DNA of 43,711 nucleotides from an uncultured Pelagibacteraceae bacterium (GCA_902571015.1 CACGAC010000009.1:1-43711); one strand, 5' to 3'; shown: positions 15,902 through 25,466, counted from the stretch's first letter. The notes: generated from the sequence alone by a model not told the origin. A program made the numbers and translations.

Positions 15902-16390
15902 TTAATATTTCGATTTTTCACCAGCTATAACTGCTTTTAACTGGTCATATTCTTTACAATTACAATCTTTTAAAACTTCAAGTCTTTCAACTGCAAGATT
16001 ATGTCTATTTGTGGCTACGTATAGTTCACCAAGGTATTCATTTATACCAGTATGCTTTGGATCAATTTTTAATCCTTGTAGATAAAATTTTTCCCCATTT
16101 TCAAAATCTCCAAGTTTTCGAGTTGTAAAACCAAGATAATTTAATGTATCAGCTTTATTTGGAAAATTTTTATTTGATTGAACCAATAATTTTTGCGCTT
16201 TCAAATAACTTTTTTTTGCTTTTTCTAACTTATCTTTTTTTTCAAAGTTTTTTGCTGCTTTAATATGTGTAACAGCCATATCATATTTTGTTTTAGTTTT
16301 AGAGGAACCGCTATCGCTCGATCCTGCAGCATATGAGCTTGAGACTACCAAAGTAGATATAAATAGTGAAATAATTAAATTTTTAATCAT
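15902..16390 (-). CDS. Exported TPR-repeat protein
   Basis: 162 aa. Signal peptide residues 1-21 ('...VVSSSYAA'), a Ser/Gly-rich stretch, then three tetratricopeptide-like repeats (~35-140), for example 'ADTLNYLGFTTRKLGDFENG' and 'GINEYLGELYVATNRHNLAV'. A C-terminal 'CNCKEY' may form a disulfide in the periplasm. TPRs mediate protein contacts; no partner is evident. Its ATG overlaps the pxpA stop by 4 bases, so it is translationally coupled to pxpA though the two seem unrelated in function. Confidence 0.8.
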   Translation of the reverse strand: MIKNLIISLFISTLVVSSSYAAGSSDSGSSKTKTKYDMAVTHIKAAKNFEKKDKLEKAKKSYLKAQKLLVQSNKNFPNKADTLNYLGFTTRKLGDFENGEKFYLQGLKIDPKHTGINEYLGELYVATNRHNLAVERLEVLKDCNCKEYDQLKAVIAGEKSKY

Positions 16391-17166
16391 ATAAATTTTT
16401 TCATTTTATTTAATGTTTCTAGTCTTAGTCCATTATCCAGTAAATTTTTTCTTATAGATTTAGCTGTTTCCAAAGAACTAATATTATCGCCATGTATACA
16501 TACAGAGTCGATTTCACAAGGTATTTGTTTCCCACTGTGACAATTAAGTGACTGAGTTTGTACCATCTTTAATACGTGTTTTTTTGCTTGCTCTGGGTCA
16601 GTGATTAAAGCATGAGGTTTTTTTCTTGATACAAGATTTCCATCATCTTCATAATTTCTGTCAGCAAATATTTCACAAGCAATTTTCATATCTAATTTTT
16701 TAGCAGCTTGTTCCATTTTAGATCCAGTCGGCACTAAATAAATTAACTCTGGATTTACTTTTTTAATTACTTTTGCTAAAGTCGTTGCTAAATCAATATC
16801 CTCACATGCCATATTATTTAAAGCTCCGTGAGGTTTTATATGAGTTACATTTTCACCATGGTTAGACGAAATTGTTTGAAGAATTTCATATTGATCAGTT
16901 ATTAATTTTTCTAATTCAGAAGAGGATAAATTCATTCGTTCTCTCCCAAAATTTTCAGGATCATTAAAAGAAGGATGTGCTCCTATACTGACACCATTTT
17001 TTTTTGATATTTCTACAACTTTATTCATTGTTTCCTTATCACCTGCATGATAACCACATGCTATATTTGCTGAATTAACTATTTCAAGTAAGTCAGGATC
17101 ATGCTTGTTAGAATGATGTTTAGATTTCTCGCCTAAATCACAATTTATATTAATTTCAATACTCAT
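16387..17166 (-). CDS. pxpA: 5-oxoprolinase subunit A (LamB/YcsF family)
   Basis: 259 aa, the normal length. Hallmarks are 'ININCDLGE' at the N-terminus, 'NIACGYHAGD', 'GVSIGAHPSFNDPENFGRE', 'HIKPHGALNN', 'CEIFADRNYEDDGNLVSR' and 'VCIHGDN' near the end. With PxpB and PxpC it hydrolyses 5-oxo-L-proline (pyroglutamate) to glutamate using ATP, clearing a spontaneous breakdown product of glutamine. The B and C subunits are encoded divergently only 21 bases away, whereas in many bacteria all are co-directional. Confidence 0.95.
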   Translation of the reverse strand: MSIEININCDLGEKSKHHSNKHDPDLLEIVNSANIACGYHAGDKETMNKVVEISKKNGVSIGAHPSFNDPENFGRERMNLSSSELEKLITDQYEILQTISSNHGENVTHIKPHGALNNMACEDIDLATTLAKVIKKVNPELIYLVPTGSKMEQAAKKLDMKIACEIFADRNYEDDGNLVSRKKPHALITDPEQAKKHVLKMVQTQSLNCHSGKQIPCEIDSVCIHGDNISSLETAKSIRKNLLDNGLRLETLNKMKKFI

Positions 17167-17176
17167 TATTCTTCAG

Positions 17177-17182
17177 TATAAC
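17177..17182 (+). promoter_or_regulatory. Candidate -10 element of pxpB (leaderless start?)
   Basis: TATAAC at 17177-17182 ends 5 bases before the ATG at 17188. There is no Shine-Dalgarno sequence and only a poor -35 (TTTCAA, 17154-17159). If used, transcription would begin at or near the A of the start codon. Confidence 0.4.
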
Positions 17183-17187
17183 ATGGC

Positions 17188-17862
17188 ATGATAAAAAATA
17201 TATCAAATCTTGGTGACGCAGCTTTATATTGTGATTTTGGTAAAGAGGTAAATAAAGACATTAACACACAAGTAATCAAATATTTTAAAACTATTCAAAA
17301 AAAAAATATTACAGGAGTGAATAATATTACCCCATCTTATAATAAATTAATTATTTCTTTTGATCTTAAAAAAATTAATTTTAATAAACTTAAAAAAGCA
17401 ATTGATAATATAGAAATTATTAAAGGCGATAGCATACAAAACAAAAGATTTGAAATTCCTGTCTGTTGTGAAAAAGAATTTTCTTTAGACATAAAAAGAT
17501 TAGAAGAAAAACTTAAGATGAAAGAGGAAAAAATATACGAGAGTTTTTTTGAAAAAGAATTTTTTTGCTATATGACAGGTTTTATCGCAGGAATGCCTTT
17601 TCTTGGAGATTTAGATGAAAATCTTAGAGCAAAACGTCTTGATACCCCGAGGGTTAAAGTGCCAAAGGGTTCAATTGGTTTGACTGAGCAATTTGCCAAT
17701 ATCTACACTTTTGAAAGCCCTGGGGGATGGAATATCATTGGAAATACTCCATTAAATATTTTTGATAGCACCAAAGAAAAAGAGCCCAATTTAATTAATC
17801 CAGGTGATTTAGTTATATTTAAGAGAATTACCAAAGAAAAATATCAAAATTATCATGAATAA
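17188..17862 (+). CDS. pxpB: 5-oxoprolinase subunit B (KipI family)
   Basis: 224 aa. The KipI/PxpB domain is seen in 'NISNLGDAALYCDFG', 'GVNNITPSYNKLIISFD', the conserved 'FFCYMTGFIAGMPFLGDLD' and 'LDTPRVKVPKGSIGLTEQFANIYTFESPGGWNIIG', which I cite as adjoining pieces of one block. It forms the ATP-dependent 5-oxoprolinase with PxpA and PxpC in the cytoplasm. It overlaps pxpC by 8 bases. Confidence 0.94.
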   Translation: MIKNISNLGDAALYCDFGKEVNKDINTQVIKYFKTIQKKNITGVNNITPSYNKLIISFDLKKINFNKLKKAIDNIEIIKGDSIQNKRFEIPVCCEKEFSLDIKRLEEKLKMKEEKIYESFFEKEFFCYMTGFIAGMPFLGDLDENLRAKRLDTPRVKVPKGSIGLTEQFANIYTFESPGGWNIIGNTPLNIFDSTKEKEPNLINPGDLVIFKRITKEKYQNYHE

Positions 17863-18799
17863 AAATTATTTTGAAATTATAAGGGCTGGTATTAATTCAA
17901 CTTTCCAAGATCTTGGAAGAAATAATCTTTATCATATAGGAGTTCCATTCAGTGGAGCTATGGATAATAGAAATTATTTATTGGCTAATAAACTTATTGG
18001 AAATGATTATGATGATCCAGTAATAGAATTTGCATATCAGGGCCCTCATTTGAAATATCATGGAGATAAAATTAATATTGCTATTACTGGTGATGTCAGT
18101 TTCAAAATTAAAAAAGGTGACAATTTAATTGATGGAGAATGTTATCAATCATTCATTTTAGAAAATGATGACGAGTTAGATATTTTATCAACTAATAAAT
18201 CTGTTTATGGATATCTAGCAATCAGTGGCACATTTGATTTAAAATTTCAATGGTCTAGTTGTTCAACTAATACTAAAGCAAAGATAGGATCTAACAATGG
18301 AGAAAAATTATCTGATAACCAAAAAATTAATGTTAAAGAAATTAATAATAACTTCGTGAATAGAAAATTAAATTATGTTAATACAAAAATAGAAAATATT
18401 AGAGTAATTAAAGGAACAAATTTTAATTATTTTTCTGAAGAGGGTAAGAAAATTTTTTTTAAAAATGAGTTTAAAGTCTCTAAATTATCCGATCGTATGG
18501 GAATGAGATTAGAGGGAAAAAAAATAGAAAATATAGTTGATACTAATATTAGATCTGAAGGCTTAATTAAGGGCGTGATACAAGTGCCGGCTGATGGCAA
18601 TCCAATCATCATGCTCTCAGATCATGGTACTATAGGGGGGTATCCTAAAATAGGCGTCGTTGTGAGTGCCGATTATGACAAATTGGTTCAATTAACTCCT
18701 GGCTCAAAAGTCAAATTTCAGGAGGTCGATTTAAATAGTGCAGAAACTCTTTTTAAATTGTATGACTTAGAAACTCAAAATTTAATTTCACAAATATAA
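17855..18799 (+). CDS. pxpC: 5-oxoprolinase subunit C (KipA family)
   Basis: 314 aa. Features of the biotin-dependent carboxylase-like KipA domain are 'GINSTFQDLGRNNLYHIGVP', 'SGAMDNRNYLLANKLIGN', 'AFQGPHL'-like 'FAYQGPHLKY', 'LSDRMGMRLEG' and 'SEGLIKGVIQVPADGNPIIM', followed by 'DHGTIGGYPKIGVV'. It is the partner of PxpB in the oxoprolinase complex. Its TAA shares one base with the ATG of the following EamA gene, so expression is coupled. Confidence 0.94.
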   Translation: MNKNYFEIIRAGINSTFQDLGRNNLYHIGVPFSGAMDNRNYLLANKLIGNDYDDPVIEFAYQGPHLKYHGDKINIAITGDVSFKIKKGDNLIDGECYQSFILENDDELDILSTNKSVYGYLAISGTFDLKFQWSSCSTNTKAKIGSNNGEKLSDNQKINVKEINNNFVNRKLNYVNTKIENIRVIKGTNFNYFSEEGKKIFFKNEFKVSKLSDRMGMRLEGKKIENIVDTNIRSEGLIKGVIQVPADGNPIIMLSDHGTIGGYPKIGVVVSADYDKLVQLTPGSKVKFQEVDLNSAETLFKLYDLETQNLISQI

Positions 18800-19677
18800 T
18801 GAATATTTTAAAAAGTTTACCTGGCCCATTACTGATATTTTTTGGTGCTCTTAGTTTAAGCTTTGGTGGACTTATAGTAAAATCTTTTGAGGGAGCAACA
18901 TTGTGGCAGATATTATTTTGGAGATCCTTATTCTTCTCTCTTACCGTTTTAACTTTTTTGATAATCACCTACAAAAGCAAAGTTTTAAAATCGTTTTATG
19001 ACTCTGGATTACCAGGTTTTATTGGTGGATTAATATTATCTATTGGTTTTTGTGGTTACGTTTTTGCTATGTATAATACTACTGTTGCTAATACTAATTT
19101 CATCATATCACTTCAAATCTTATTTTTAGCTATATTTGGTTTCTTTTTCTTAAAAGAAAAAATTAATCTAATTACTTTAATCTCAATTATTTTAGCAATG
19201 TCTGGAGTGCTGTTAATGGTTGGAAATTCATTATCTCCAGGAGAATTATCTGGAAATTTAGCAGCTTTCACAATGCCAATTACTTTTGCAGTTTTAATAA
19301 TGATCGTTAGAAAATTTCCGTCAGTTGACATGGTCCCAGCACAGTTCGTTGCAGGTATAAGTTCATGTCTTATTGGTTTATCACTTTCACCTACAATAAT
19401 GATTTCACCTCATGATATTTTTTTAGGTTTTTTAGCAGGATTTTTTCAAATAGGTTTCGGTTTTATATTTATAACAATTGGTGCAAGAACAACTCCTTCT
19501 GCGATGGTTGGAATAATCATGCTATCCGAATCCGTTCTTGGTCCTATTTGGGCTTTTCTTTTTGTAAACGAAATACCCTCATTGTATGGATTGATAGGAG
19601 GAGCAATAATACTTTTTGCTGTATTACTACAGTTTTACACGCTTTTAAAAAAGCCTAAGGCAATCGTTTCCAATTGA
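18799..19677 (+). CDS. EamA/DMT-family permease coupled to pxpBC
   Basis: 292 aa, ten membrane helices in two EamA halves ('LIFFGALSLSFGGLIVKSFEGA', in two pieces; 'LWQILFWRSLFFSLTVL'; 'SEVL'-type end 'MLSESVLGPIWAFLFVNE'). The start codon overlaps the pxpC stop by one base, so it is translated with the oxoprolinase genes and could move 5-oxoproline or a related amide. That link is inference. Its TGA stop lies inside the -35 element of the gcv promoter. Confidence 0.87.
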   Translation: MNILKSLPGPLLIFFGALSLSFGGLIVKSFEGATLWQILFWRSLFFSLTVLTFLIITYKSKVLKSFYDSGLPGFIGGLILSIGFCGYVFAMYNTTVANTNFIISLQILFLAIFGFFFLKEKINLITLISIILAMSGVLLMVGNSLSPGELSGNLAAFTMPITFAVLIMIVRKFPSVDMVPAQFVAGISSCLIGLSLSPTIMISPHDIFLGFLAGFFQIGFGFIFITIGARTTPSAMVGIIMLSESVLGPIWAFLFVNEIPSLYGLIGGAIILFAVLLQFYTLLKKPKAIVSN

Positions 19678-19702
19678 CATTTTATGTCACTTATAGGACT
19701 AT
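19674..19702 (+). promoter_or_regulatory. Promoter of the riboswitch-gcvTHP operon
   Basis: A perfect -35 TTGACA (19674-19679), a 17-base spacer and GACTAT (19697-19702, three of six consensus -10 positions including A2 and T6) place the transcript start near 19709, exactly where the glycine riboswitch begins. The -35 contains the TGA stop of the preceding gene. Confidence 0.65.
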
Positions 19703-19708
19703 TGTTTC

Positions 19709-19853
19709 ACGGGAGAGACTACAGATTATCGTAGCGCCGAAGGAGCAACCGCCCAGGAATCTCTCAGGCAAAAAGGACCGTAACATATTAACTCTGGAAA
19801 GAGATTTAATTCTCGCCGAAGGAGCAAAACTCTCAGGCAAATATACAGATGGG
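19709..19853 (+). ncRNA. gcvT riboswitch: Tandem glycine riboswitch (two aptamers)
   Basis: Aptamer 1 (about 19709-19780) shows the conserved blocks GGGAGAG, CGCCGAAGGAGCAA (19735-19748) and CTCTCAGGCAAAAAGGACCG (19761-19780). Aptamer 2 (about 19790-19853) repeats them: CTCTGGAAAGAG, CGCCGAAGGAGCAAAACTC (19814-19832) and CTCAGGCAAATA, closing with CAGA (19846-19849) that pairs to TCTG at 19793-19796. The linker is about ten bases, as in other tandem glycine riboswitches. In such riboswitches glycine binding turns on the glycine cleavage genes. The gcvT start is only 15 bases after aptamer 2, and I see no T-run terminator between, so control is probably at translation initiation. Confidence 0.96.
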
Positions 19854-19867
19854 TATAATGAGTTAAT

Positions 19868-20974
19868 ATGGGAACAAAAAAAACATCACTTTACCAATTA
19901 CATCAAGATTGTAACGCAAAGTTTGTTGAATTTGCAGGTTATCATATGCCAATTCAATATTCTGAAGGTATTGTAGAGGAGCATAAATTCACAAGAAATC
20001 ACTCTGGTATTTTTGATGTTTCACATATGGGTCAATTATTTATTTATGGTGGTGAAGAATTAATTAAAGATTTAGAAAAAATTTTTCCATTAGATTTGAA
20101 AAATTTGAAACTAAATCATTCTAAATACAGCTTCCTGATGGATAAAGATGCTGGAATACAAGATGATTTAATCATTACAAAAATTGATGAAGGTTTTTTA
20201 ATAATTCTTAATGCAGCGTGTAAAGACAATGATTTTAAAATTTTAAAGGAACTTTTAAAAGAAAAGTACAAAATGGTTTTGGATGAAAATAGATCTTTAA
20301 TAGCAATTCAGGGACCTAAATCATCACAAATCTTAAATGAACTTGTTGATGGGGTAAAAGATTTAAATTTTATGTCTGGAAACTGGTTCTTATTTGATAA
20401 TCAGAAAGTATACATTACTCGATCTGGGTATACAGGTGAAGATGGTTTTGAAATATCAATTCTAAACAATTACGCGGATAAATTGACCAGAGAATTAATT
20501 AATAAAGGATCTAAATTAGCAGGCTTAGGAGCAAGAGATACTCTAAGATTAGAAGCTGGTTTATGCTTGTATGGTCATGACCTTGATAAAGATAAAACTC
20601 CAGTTGAAGCGAATTTGAAATGGGCAATTTCAAAAGAAAGAATTTCCAAAGGTGACTTTATTGGTTCGGACATAATTATTAAGCAATTAAATGATGGTGT
20701 CACCAAAATAAGAGTTGGGATTAAACCTGAGGGAAGAATAATTGCTAGAGAAAAAACAAAAATATTCAACCAATCAGATGTTCATATTGGAGAAATTACT
20801 AGTGGTACATTTGGGCCAAGTGTAAATGGACCTGTAGCAATGGGCTATGTGGAAAATGAATTTTCAAAAAAAAACACTAAAGTATTCTTAGAGGTACGAG
20901 GTAAAAAATATGCAGCAAACATTTGCAGTTTACCATTTTATAAAAAAAGTTACGTAAAAGGAGTAAATCAATGA
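19868..20974 (+). CDS. gcvT: Glycine cleavage system T protein (aminomethyltransferase)
   Basis: 368 aa, normal length. The N-terminus 'SLYQLHQDC', '[16 protein letters not shown]', '[12 protein letters not shown]', the folate-site region '[11 protein letters not shown]', '[20 protein letters not shown]' and the C-terminal '[20 protein letters not shown]' are all diagnostic. It releases ammonia from the aminomethyl-lipoyl H protein and passes the methylene to tetrahydrofolate. ATG 19868 is chosen because it fits the family start and follows the riboswitch. It overlaps gcvH by 4 bases. Confidence 0.97.
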   Translation: MGTKKTSLYQLHQDCNAKFVEFAGYHMPIQYSEGIVEEHKFTRNHSGIFDVSHMGQLFIYGGEELIKDLEKIFPLDLKNLKLNHSKYSFLMDKDAGIQDDLIITKIDEGFLIILNAACKDNDFKILKELLKEKYKMVLDENRSLIAIQGPKSSQILNELVDGVKDLNFMSGNWFLFDNQKVYITRSGYTGEDGFEISILNNYADKLTRELINKGSKLAGLGARDTLRLEAGLCLYGHDLDKDKTPVEANLKWAISKERISKGDFIGSDIIIKQLNDGVTKIRVGIKPEGRIIAREKTKIFNQSDVHIGEITSGTFGPSVNGPVAMGYVENEFSKKNTKVFLEVRGKKYAANICSLPFYKKSYVKGVNQ

Positions 20975-21351
20975 GTGAAGTGAAATATTCTAAAGAACAT
21001 GAATGGATAAAATTAGAGGGTGATGTTGCAACAATCGGCATAACAAAGCATGCAACAGAGATGCTAGGAGATATTGTGTTTGCAGAGCTACCGGAAAAAG
21101 GTTCTAATGTTGAAAAAGATGGTACAGCAGGAGTTGTAGAGTCTACTAAAGCTGCAAGTGATGTTTATACTCCAGTGAGTGGTGAGGTTGTAGATACAAA
21201 TCAAGAAATTGTAGATGATCCATCCAAAATAAATCAAGACCCTGAAAATTCTGCTTGGTTCTTCAAATTAAAAATAAAAGATAAATCTGAAATGGACTCT
21301 TTAATGAACAAAGATGACTATGATAAATTTGCAAAGGAGAATAATACCTAA
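20971..21351 (+). CDS. gcvH: Glycine cleavage system H protein
   Basis: 126 aa. The lipoyl site is Lys60 in '[19 protein letters not shown]', and '[13 protein letters not shown]' opens the domain as usual. It carries the aminomethyl group between GcvP, GcvT and the L protein. AAAAGGAG before the start gives a strong ribosome-binding site inside gcvT. The stop overlaps the gcvP start by one base. No lipoamide dehydrogenase gene is adjacent. Confidence 0.97.
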   Translation: MSEVKYSKEHEWIKLEGDVATIGITKHATEMLGDIVFAELPEKGSNVEKDGTAGVVESTKAASDVYTPVSGEVVDTNQEIVDDPSKINQDPENSAWFFKLKIKDKSEMDSLMNKDDYDKFAKENNT

Positions 21352-24221
21352 TGTTACATAATTCTGAAAAAGATTTTATAAAAAGACACATCGGTCCATC
21401 TGAAGATGATCAATCTAAAATGTTAAAAAAATTAAATTATAAATCATTGGATGATTTAATTAATAGTACTGTTCCAGAAAAAATACAGTTTAAGGGTGAA
21501 CTTAATATTGGTGAGTCTAACTCAGAATACGAAGCATTAAGAAAATTAAAAGCAATTTCTAAAAAAAATGAAATTTACTCAAATTTTATTGGCATGGGCT
21601 ATTATGGTACATACACACCTTACGTAATTTTAAGAAATATATTGGAAAATCCAGGCTGGTACACATCATATACGCCTTATCAACCAGAAGTGGCTCAAGG
21701 AAGACTGGAGATGCTTTTAAACTTTCAACAAATGATTGTTGATTTTACAGGAATGGATATTGCAAATGCATCTTTACTCGATGAAGGTACAGCAGCAGCA
21801 GAGGCTATGGGTTTAAGTTATAGACTTGATAAAAGTGATAGTAACTTGGTTTTTGTCTCAGAAAATTGTCACCCCCAAACTGTTGAGGTTATAAGAACTA
21901 GAGCAGAGCCTATGGGTCTCAAAGTTCTTGTTGGAAATGAAGATAAAGTTTTAGAACAATTAAAAGAGGATATAGTTTGTGGAATATTGCAGTATCCTGG
22001 AACTTTGGGAGATATTAAAGATCCAAGCGAGGCAATAAGCATAATTCATAAAAAAAATGGTAAAGCTATTTTAGCTTGCGATCTTCTTGCGCTTGCAAAG
22101 CTTAAAACACCGAGAGAACTTGGCGCTGATATTGCAGTTGGTAGTTCACAAAGATTTGGTATTCCAATGGGTTATGGAGGACCACATGCAGCATTTTTTG
22201 CAACAAAAGATGAATACAAAAGATCTATGCCAGGTAGAATAGTTGGCGTTTCAGTAGATAGGCATGGAAACAAGGCTTATAGATTGTCACTACAGACTAG
22301 AGAGCAGCACATCAGAAGAGACAAAGCTACAAGTAATATTTGTACCGCTCAAGCATTGTTAGCTATAGTATCTGCAGCCTATGCTATTTATCATGGTCCA
22401 GATGGAATTAAGAAAATTTCTGAAAGAGTTTCTCAATTAGCAAAAAATTTCGCTGATAAAATAAAACAATCTGGATATGAAATATATTCTGATTACTTTT
22501 TTGATACTGTTACAATTATTACCAAAGAAAAGACTGATCAAATTTATAAAAATGCTTTAAATCAAAAAGTTAATATTCGAAAAGTAAACTCTGAAATGCT
22601 TGCTGTTTCTTTTGATGAGAAGAAAAATGTATATAGAGTAAATCAACTATTAAAAATTTTTAATGCAGCAGAATCCATAAAAAAAGAAGATCCAACAGTA
22701 AGTTTACCCAATTTACCAAAAAGTTTACTGAGAACTTCTAAATATTTAGAACATCCTGTTTTTAACTCATATCGTTCTGAGACAGAAATGCTCAGATACC
22801 TTAAAAAGTTAGAGGATAAGGATATAGCTCTTAACAGAACCATGATAGCGTTAGGCTCTTGCACTATGAAATTAAATGCCACTGCAGAAATGATACCTAT
22901 CTCCTGGAGAGAATTAGCTGAGCCCCATCCATTTGTACCTATTGAGCAGATGGAGGGATATAGAACATTATTCACAGATTTAAAAAACTGGTTAAGATCA
23001 ATTACTGGTTTTTCGGGAGTTTCACTTCAACCAAATGCAGGCGCCCAAGGCGAATATGCAGGACTAATGGTAATTAGAAAATATCATTTAGATAGAGGTG
23101 AAAAAAATAGAAACATATGTTTAATACCAAGCTCTGCACACGGAACCAATCCTGCTAGTGCACAAATGGTTGGAATGAAAGTGGTTGTAGTTAATTGTGA
23201 TAAAGAAGGTAATGTTGATTTTGATGATTTAAAGAAAAAAGCAGAGCTTCATTCAGAAAATTTAGGAGCCTTGATGGTCACATATCCATCTACTCATGGA
23301 GTATTTGAAGAAAAAATTATGGATATATGTGAACTAATTCATAAACATGGTGGGCAAGTTTATATGGACGGGGCAAACTTGAATGCATTAGTTGGTATCG
23401 CTAAACCTGGAAATTTTGGTCCGGATGTTTGTCATATAAATTTACATAAAACATTTTGTATCCCTCATGGTGGGGGTGGACCAGGTATGGGACCTATTGC
23501 ATGTAAAAAACATCTACAAGTTTATTTGCCTAATCATCCAGTTGTGAAAGATTGTGGTCCAGCAACGGGAATTGGAGCTGTGTCTGCTGCTCCATGGGGA
23601 AGCTCAAGTATTTTGTCAATTTCTTGGATGTATATAAAAATGATGGGATCAGAGGGATTAAAACTAGCTTCTAAAGTTGCGATACTAAATGCAAATTATA
23701 TTGCTGAAAGACTGAAAGATCATTATCCAATTTTATACAAAGGTTCAAATGGTAATGTTGCGCATGAATGTATAATTGATATTAGGTCAATCAAATCAGA
23801 AACGGGTGTCACTGAGGAAGATATCGCAAAAAGATTAATTGATTTTGGTTTTCATGCACCAACAATGTCTTGGCCTGTTGCTGGAACAATGATGATTGAA
23901 CCTACAGAAAGTGAGACCTTGTCAGAGCTAGATAGGTTTTGTGACACCTTAATTAAGATTAAACAAGAAATTGATCTAGTTAAAACTGGTAAATTTGATA
24001 AAGTTGATAATCCAATTAAAAACGCTCCTCATACTGATACTGAGTTAGCTTCAGATAATTGGACACACAAGTATTCTAGAGAAGAGGCCGCTTATCCAGC
24101 TAAATTTTTAAAAGTAAATAAATTTTGGCCACCAGTTGCAAGAGTAGACAATGTTTATGGTGATAAAAATATTTTTTGCACATGTCCTAGCATGGATGAA
24201 TTTAAAGAAGATGCAGCATAA
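21351..24221 (+). CDS. gcvP: Glycine dehydrogenase (decarboxylating), P protein
   Basis: 956 aa, the fused alpha2-type P protein. The N-terminal half has 'FIKRHIGPSEDDQ', 'FIGMGYYGTYTP' and 'SLLDEGTAAAEAMGLSYR'; the C-terminal half binds pyridoxal phosphate through Lys700 in 'INLHKTFCIPHGGGGPGMG'. It decarboxylates glycine and loads the aminomethyl group on the H-protein lipoyl arm. GGAG lies about 12 bases before the ATG. The riboswitch should set expression of the whole gcvTHP unit by glycine level. Confidence 0.97.
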   Translation: MLHNSEKDFIKRHIGPSEDDQSKMLKKLNYKSLDDLINSTVPEKIQFKGELNIGESNSEYEALRKLKAISKKNEIYSNFIGMGYYGTYTPYVILRNILENPGWYTSYTPYQPEVAQGRLEMLLNFQQMIVDFTGMDIANASLLDEGTAAAEAMGLSYRLDKSDSNLVFVSENCHPQTVEVIRTRAEPMGLKVLVGNEDKVLEQLKEDIVCGILQYPGTLGDIKDPSEAISIIHKKNGKAILACDLLALAKLKTPRELGADIAVGSSQRFGIPMGYGGPHAAFFATKDEYKRSMPGRIVGVSVDRHGNKAYRLSLQTREQHIRRDKATSNICTAQALLAIVSAAYAIYHGPDGIKKISERVSQLAKNFADKIKQSGYEIYSDYFFDTVTIITKEKTDQIYKNALNQKVNIRKVNSEMLAVSFDEKKNVYRVNQLLKIFNAAESIKKEDPTVSLPNLPKSLLRTSKYLEHPVFNSYRSETEMLRYLKKLEDKDIALNRTMIALGSCTMKLNATAEMIPISWRELAEPHPFVPIEQMEGYRTLFTDLKNWLRSITGFSGVSLQPNAGAQGEYAGLMVIRKYHLDRGEKNRNICLIPSSAHGTNPASAQMVGMKVVVVNCDKEGNVDFDDLKKKAELHSENLGALMVTYPSTHGVFEEKIMDICELIHKHGGQVYMDGANLNALVGIAKPGNFGPDVCHINLHKTFCIPHGGGGPGMGPIACKKHLQVYLPNHPVVKDCGPATGIGAVSAAPWGSSSILSISWMYIKMMGSEGLKLASKVAILNANYIAERLKDHYPILYKGSNGNVAHECIIDIRSIKSETGVTEEDIAKRLIDFGFHAPTMSWPVAGTMMIEPTESETLSELDRFCDTLIKIKQEIDLVKTGKFDKVDNPIKNAPHTDTELASDNWTHKYSREEAAYPAKFLKVNKFWPPVARVDNVYGDKNIFCTCPSMDEFKEDAA

Positions 24222-24227
24222 TTATTG

Positions 24228-25466
24228 ATGAAAATTGCTGTAGTTGGTTCAGGCATTTCAGGATTAAGTGCTGCTTATTATCTCTCAAAAAAGAATCACG
24301 TAGATCTTTTTGAAAAAGAAGATCACTTTGGTGGTCATTCACATACAATTGACCTTATGATTGGAACTAAAAAAGTTCCAGTAGATATAGGCTTTATAGT
24401 GTTTAATTTTGAAACTTACCCAAATTTAATTAATTTTTTTAATGAAAATAAAATTGAAATTGAAAAAAGCAACATGTCTTTTTCTGTATCAGTACAAGAC
24501 TCAAACTTTGAATACTGTGGAAAAGGATTAAGTGGAATTTTTTCCAATAAGGTAAATTTATTTAATATTAAATTTCTAAAAATGTTTTATGATATTATAA
24601 AATTTTATAAAAAATCTGATAAACTTGATAATTTAAATGAGAAAATCACATTGGGTGATTATTTAATTAAAAACAATCTTTCAAAAGAATTTATCAATTA
24701 TCATTTAATACCTATGGTGTCAGCAATCTGGTCGATGCCACCATATGCTGCGAATAAGATGCCCTTAAAATTCTTTTTAAAATTTTTTCAAAATCATGGA
24801 TTATTTAAACTTAAAAATAGACCACAATGGTACACAGTCTCGAATAGAAGTAGGTCATATGTAAAAACTATTCTATCAAAAATTAGTGGAGAATATTTTA
24901 AGAATTATAAAGTCAATAAAATCATTAGTAAATCAAATGGTATTGATTTGTATTATGGTGGAAAAAATGAATTTTTTGATTACGACAAAGTAATTATTGC
25001 AACACATGCGGACGAAGCATTATCAATTATTGAAAATCCAACTGATCAAGAGAAAGAAGTTTTGTCAAATTTCAGTTATAAAGAAAACTTGGCTTACATA
25101 CACACAGATGAGACAGTTATGCCAAAAAACAAGAATGCCTGGTGTGCTTGGAACTCTTCTATGAAGAAAAATGAAATTGAAAAAAATTCAATCACTTATT
25201 GGTTAAATTTACTTCAAAATTTAGAATGTGAGAAAAATATATTTCTTACACTAAATCCATACCTCGATATTGATGAAACAAAAATTTTGAAAAAAGTTAA
25301 ATTCACTCACCCGTATTTTGATCAATCTGCCTTAGATTATCAAGGTAGGCTTAAAAATTTGCAAAATAAAAGAAATATTCTTTTTTGTGGTAGTTATTTT
25401 GGTTACGGTTTTCATGAAGATGGAATAAAATCATCAATTGAAATGCTAAAAAACCTTGATGACTAG
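24228..25466 (+). CDS. NAD/FAD-dependent amine-oxidase-like oxidoreductase of the Cfa/DUF1365 cluster
   Basis: 412 aa from the ATG at 24228; a TTG codon just before it is unnecessary. The N-terminus 'MKIAVVGSGISGLSAAYYL' is a dinucleotide-binding Rossmann loop, followed by 'VDLFEKEDHFGGHSHTID' as in the amine oxidase/phytoene desaturase-like superfamily. The C-terminal 'NILFCGSYFGYGFHEDG' is the second FAD-contact region. Homologues regularly stand with DUF1365 and Cfa-like genes, where they are thought to oxidise or desaturate a modified acyl chain. It starts 6 bases after gcvP and overlaps the DUF1365 gene by 8, forming the head of the lipid cluster. Confidence 0.88.
   Translation: MKIAVVGSGISGLSAAYYLSKKNHVDLFEKEDHFGGHSHTIDLMIGTKKVPVDIGFIVFNFETYPNLINFFNENKIEIEKSNMSFSVSVQDSNFEYCGKGLSGIFSNKVNLFNIKFLKMFYDIIKFYKKSDKLDNLNEKITLGDYLIKNNLSKEFINYHLIPMVSAIWSMPPYAANKMPLKFFLKFFQNHGLFKLKNRPQWYTVSNRSRSYVKTILSKISGEYFKNYKVNKIISKSNGIDLYYGGKNEFFDYDKVIIATHADEALSIIENPTDQEKEVLSNFSYKENLAYIHTDETVMPKNKNAWCAWNSSMKKNEIEKNSITYWLNLLQNLECEKNIFLTLNPYLDIDETKILKKVKFTHPYFDQSALDYQGRLKNLQNKRNILFCGSYFGYGFHEDGIKSSIEMLKNLDD

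Noticed and set aside
19674..19976. 100-codon + strand ORF across the gcv leader
   Set aside because: It coincides with the promoter, both glycine aptamers and the start of gcvT in another frame; the peptide has no family features.
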